A DNA stretch of 32,385 bases from an uncultured Pelagibacteraceae bacterium (GTDB lineage: Bacteria; Pseudomonadota; Alphaproteobacteria; Pelagibacterales; Pelagibacteraceae): positions 1 through 32,385 of the forward strand of contig CACJLZ010000007.1 in assembly GCA_902594395.1 (NCBI GenBank), given 5' to 3'. Under the pieces are notes generated by a model that was not told where the DNA came from, searched no databases, and saw only the letters and a program-made list of their open reading frames with translations. This document shows, piece after piece, positions 28,837 to 32,385 of the stretch. Every line of letters begins with the position of its first letter. The stretch's first letter is position 1. The position numbers and the translations under genes were made by a program.

Positions 28837-28861
28837 TCAGTAATATTTTTAAATTTCACAC

Positions 28862-29743
28862 ATGATACCTTACGATAAAAGATCAGGAAAAATATGGTAC
28901 AACGGCGAATTTGTTGATTGGAAAAATGTAAAAGTTCATGTTTTGAGCCATGGATTACATTATGCAAGCTGTGTTTTTGAGGGAGAAAGAGTTTATGATG
29001 GATCAATTTTTAAATTAGAAGAACATACGTCAAGATTTTTTCACTCTGCAAGAAGAATGGGATTTGAAATACCATATAGTGAAAAGGAAATTAACAATGC
29101 ATCAAACTCAATAATTAAAAATCAAAAAGTTGCAAATGGATACGTAAGACCAGTCGCTTGGAGAGGTAGTGAGATGATGGCAATCTCAGCTCAGCAAACA
29201 AAAATTCATGTTGCGATAGCAACTTGGGAGTGGGGATCATATTTTGATCCAAAATTAAAAATTGAAGGGATAAAATTGAATATTTCTAATTGGAGAAGAC
29301 CAGCTCCTAATACAATACCATGGGACACGAAAGCCTCAGGTCTTTATATGATATGCACACTTTCTAAACATGAGGCAGAAAAAAATGGTTATACAGACTC
29401 ACTAATGTTAGACCATGAGGGAAATATTGCTGAAGCAACTGGTGCAAATATTTTTTTCAAAGATACGAATGGTGAACTTCATACACCAATCCCAGACTCT
29501 TTTTTAGATGGGATAACAAGAAGAACGGTAATTGAAATTGCAAAATCAAAAAATATAAAAGTTCATGAACGAAAAATAACACCTGAAGAGCTAAAGAATT
29601 TTGCTGGGTGTTTTTTAACTGGAACTGCAGCAGAGGTAACACCAGTATCATGTATTGCGGAACATCAATATAAAGTTTGCGATTTAGTTATTGGCCTTAA
29701 CGAAAGTTATCAGAAACTGGTTAGAAAAAAAAAAGCAGCTTAA
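28862..29743 (+). CDS. ilvE: Branched-chain amino acid aminotransferase
   Basis: VHVLSHGLHYASCVFEGERVYDG, YVRPVAWRG, DTKASGLYMICTLSKHEA, EATGANIFF, FLTGTAAEVTPV. Confidence 0.96.
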   Translation: MIPYDKRSGKIWYNGEFVDWKNVKVHVLSHGLHYASCVFEGERVYDGSIFKLEEHTSRFFHSARRMGFEIPYSEKEINNASNSIIKNQKVANGYVRPVAWRGSEMMAISAQQTKIHVAIATWEWGSYFDPKLKIEGIKLNISNWRRPAPNTIPWDTKASGLYMICTLSKHEAEKNGYTDSLMLDHEGNIAEATGANIFFKDTNGELHTPIPDSFLDGITRRTVIEIAKSKNIKVHERKITPEELKNFAGCFLTGTAAEVTPVSCIAEHQYKVCDLVIGLNESYQKLVRKKKAA

Positions 29744-30324
29744 TCTCTATTATCTTCTGAGATCGCGTGGTCAATTCCTCTTCGCATATACTCATATCCT
29801 GTAAAAAGAGTTAAAGCAGCCGAAAGCCACAAAAGAATTATTCCTATAGTCTGAGCATTATAATCTTGAAAATTAATTATTTTATTTCCAGTTTCACCTG
29901 AGAGCAAAAGTGCAATAGAAACCATTTGTAATACAGTTTTTAATTTTGCTAGATTTGAAACTGGAAGTTTAATTTTTCCTTTAGCAAGAAATTCTCTTAA
30001 TCCTGATATCAAAATTTCTCGAGTTAGGATAATAATTGCTGCTATTACTTCGTAATTTCTAATAGTTCCGTCCATCACCAAAAGTATTAAAGCAGTTGCA
30101 ACAATAATCTTATCTGCAATAGGATCAAGTAATTCTCCAAGTTTAGACTCTTCCCCAAGAAATCTTGCAAGCATTCCATCTAAAAAATCTGTGAATGATG
30201 CAACTATAAATAATATTAGTGCTGTCAAGTCTCCGTAAAACCCTGGCAAATAAAAAGCTAATACAAAAAAAGGGACAATTAAAATTCTGCCTATAGTTAA
30301 AATATTTGGTATTTTTTTAAGCAT
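29740..30324 (-). CDS. pgsA: CDP-diacylglycerol-glycerol-3-phosphate 3-phosphatidyltransferase
   Basis: NILTIGRILIVPFFV; CDP-alcohol phosphatidyltransferase motif DFLDGMLARFLGEESKLGELLDPIADKI. Confidence 0.95.
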   Translation of the reverse strand: MLKKIPNILTIGRILIVPFFVLAFYLPGFYGDLTALILFIVASFTDFLDGMLARFLGEESKLGELLDPIADKIIVATALILLVMDGTIRNYEVIAAIIILTREILISGLREFLAKGKIKLPVSNLAKLKTVLQMVSIALLLSGETGNKIINFQDYNAQTIGIILLWLSAALTLFTGYEYMRRGIDHAISEDNRD

Positions 30325-30329
30325 ATTTA

Positions 30330-32165
30330 TTATTCATGAAAAAAGTTATATATCTTTTTTGCGACTTTTGCCTCAACACCCTCAACTGATTTTATCTCTT
30401 CGAGACTAGCAGACTCAACAGCCCGTGCTGAACCAAAATGATTTAATAAAGCTCTTTTTCTAATAGAACCGATACCTTCAATCTGATCTAACAATGATTT
30501 GCTTATCCCTTTTTTTCTTTTAGCCCTGTGAGCACTAATAGCGAATCTATGAGATTCGTCTCTAATTCTTTGTAGAAAGAACAGAGTGGGGTCTTTTTTT
30601 TCGAATTTAAACTCTTTACCATTGTGAAAAAAGGTTTCATTTCCACTATTTCTTAACCTTCCCTTAGCTATCGCTACAATTGGTAAATCATGTAGACCTA
30701 GTTCATTTAAAGTTTCTCTAGCGACTGAGTATTGGCCTTTTCCACCATCAACAAGTACTAAGTCGGGAAAGGTGAGGTAGTTATCTTTTTCTTGGATAGC
30801 TCTCTTGAATCTTCTATTTAATACTTCTCTCATCATCCCATAGTCATCTTGTTCATTTCGTGAAAGTTTTATATTAAATTTTCTGTATCTTTTTTTGATA
30901 AATCCTTCGTCGCCATAAGCAATTAAAGCCCCGACACTATTTGTTCCTTGAATATGACTGTTGTCGTAAACCTCAATAAGATTAATATTTGTCTCTAGAT
31001 TAAATTTGCTTGCCACTGAGTCAAATAACTCTTTATTATTTTGACTCTCATAAAGTTTTCTATTTAGACTATCCTTTGCATTTTTGATTGCTTGTTGAAT
31101 AACTTGTAATTTTGAACCTCGTTTTGCAACTGAAATATTAATTTGCTTTTCTTCTTTGTGAGAAAGAGTTTTTTCGATTAAAATTTTTTCTTTTATTTCT
31201 TCTGATATTATTATTGATGAGGGTACACTTTTATTTTCATAAAATTGAGAAACAAATGAGTTCAATATATCACTAAGTTTTTCATCAGGATCGTGTTTTG
31301 GAAAGAAAGCTTGATTTCCCCAATTTTGTTTTGATCGATAAAAAAAAACTTGAATACATGTTTTTCCAGACTCTTTGTATCCAGCAATTACGTCTGCCTC
31401 AATTAAATTTGCCTCGTTAATTCTTTGAGATGATTGAATGATATTCAAAGATTTTATTCTATCCCTTAATATTACTGCTTTTTCAAAATTTAAATTTTCA
31501 CTTTCTTTTTCCATCTGGTCTGAAAGATTTTTCTGTATCTTTCTTGATTTTCCAGAAACAAATTCTATTGCATCATCAACAGTTTTTTTATAATCATTTT
31601 TTTCTATATAACCCACACATGGACCTGAGCATCTTTTGATTTGATATAAAATACATGGTCGTTGTCTGTTTTTAAAAACAGTATCATCACAAACTCTTAA
31701 GTGAAAAATTTTTTGTATCATTTTTATAGTCCAATTAGCTGAACCAGCTGAAGCGAATGGTCCAAAATAAAATCCTTCTTTTGTTTTTTTTCCTCTATGT
31801 CTTTTAATTTGTGGCCATTGGTCTTTATTTCCAATAAAAATAAATGGAAAAGATTTATCGTCTCTTAAAAGAATATTGAATTTAGGTTTATATTTTTTGA
31901 TTAAATTTGCTTCAAGTAATAATGCTTCACTCTCATTTGAAGTAGTTGTTATCTCAAGCTTTCTTGTTTGAGATAACATTCTTTCAGTTCTTATAATATG
32001 ATTTTTCTCTGCAACATAGCTTTTAAGTCTATTAGGTAAATTTTTTGCTTTTCCAACATAAAGGATATCTCCTTTCTCATTAAGCATTCTGTAGACACCT
32101 GGTAATTTGGGAATTAAAGCTAACTCTTTTTTGATTACTTCTTTTCCAGTTTCAGAACTTATCAT
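30330..32165 (-). CDS. uvrC: Excinuclease ABC subunit C (start likely MISSETGKE at 32165)
   Basis: [66 protein letters not shown]-terminal HhH. Confidence 0.97.
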   Translation of the reverse strand: MISSETGKEVIKKELALIPKLPGVYRMLNEKGDILYVGKAKNLPNRLKSYVAEKNHIIRTERMLSQTRKLEITTTSNESEALLLEANLIKKYKPKFNILLRDDKSFPFIFIGNKDQWPQIKRHRGKKTKEGFYFGPFASAGSANWTIKMIQKIFHLRVCDDTVFKNRQRPCILYQIKRCSGPCVGYIEKNDYKKTVDDAIEFVSGKSRKIQKNLSDQMEKESENLNFEKAVILRDRIKSLNIIQSSQRINEANLIEADVIAGYKESGKTCIQVFFYRSKQNWGNQAFFPKHDPDEKLSDILNSFVSQFYENKSVPSSIIISEEIKEKILIEKTLSHKEEKQINISVAKRGSKLQVIQQAIKNAKDSLNRKLYESQNNKELFDSVASKFNLETNINLIEVYDNSHIQGTNSVGALIAYGDEGFIKKRYRKFNIKLSRNEQDDYGMMREVLNRRFKRAIQEKDNYLTFPDLVLVDGGKGQYSVARETLNELGLHDLPIVAIAKGRLRNSGNETFFHNGKEFKFEKKDPTLFFLQRIRDESHRFAISAHRAKRKKGISKSLLDQIEGIGSIRKRALLNHFGSARAVESASLEEIKSVEGVEAKVAKKIYNFFHE

Positions 32166-32385
32166 GACTTCTTTTTTTGGTAATTTGAATACCAACTGAT
32201 GAACATTCTTTTAAAATTTCCATTTTCTCAATTTTTAGCATTATTTTTGCAATTCTTTTATCCTTAAATAATTCATCAAAGACTGACTCTGCTAAGGTTT
32301 CTAGGAAGTTATAATGTTTTTTTTTAACTAGTTTCGTAATGAGTTTTACAATCGTGCTATAATTAACAATAGATTTAATATCCTT
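32152..32385 (-). CDS. folB: Dihydroneopterin aldolase, 5' end truncated by the window edge
   Basis: Minus-strand translation [77 protein letters not shown] resembles FolB (NFLETLAE, K-x-SVGI). Not in the ORF track because it runs off the edge. Confidence 0.82.
   Translation of the reverse strand, partial: KDIKSIVNYSTIVKLITKLVKKKHYNFLETLAESVFDELFKDKRIAKIMLKIEKMEILKECSSVGIQITKKRSHDKF

Noticed and set aside
1-32385. CRISPR arrays, transposases, integrases, phage genes, defence or toxin-antitoxin cassettes
   Set aside because: None seen. Annotated genes are almost entirely core metabolism, and intergenic gaps are too short for arrays or insertion elements.

Overview
The window is a dense, AT-rich stretch of ordinary chromosome. 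Protein content and gene order look like SAR11/Pelagibacterales or a close alphaproteobacterial relative. I saw no mobile element, phage, toxin or defence cassette, or CRISPR array. Contents in order: crtI (cut by the left edge); ATP synthase Fo operon (atpI-atpB-atpE-atpF'-atpF); smc (frameshifted); a DsbA-like gene; a DUF721/DciA-like gene; mutY; a frameshifted FAD monooxygenase; ccrM; rnhB; a family-4-like uracil-DNA glycosylase; a TPR protein; ispE; tRNA-Gln(TTG); a CCA-adding enzyme; greA; hemF; trmL; petABC; ychF; pth; rplY; prs; pgeF-like; MidA-like; lgt; UbiK-like; an EnvZ/OmpR-type histidine kinase and regulator with an adjacent MarR gene (PetP/PetR-like); ilvE; pgsA; uvrC; and folB (cut by the right edge). 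Best leads: (1) an SMC protein with no recognisable hinge domain, whose reading frame is broken at a 7-nt homopolymer; (2) a second 7-nt homopolymer frameshift in the FAD monooxygenase, although a 12-nt run in ccrM is in frame; (3) a ccrM promoter with GANTC (the CcrM target) in the spacer and over the -10; (4) tRNA-Gln with encoded CCA ending 3 nt before the ATG of the CCA-adding enzyme gene; (5) all five convergent gene pairs overlapping, three by a 4-nt stop/stop tetramer; (6) divergent start codons sharing one CATATG. Product names come from reading motifs; no searches were run.
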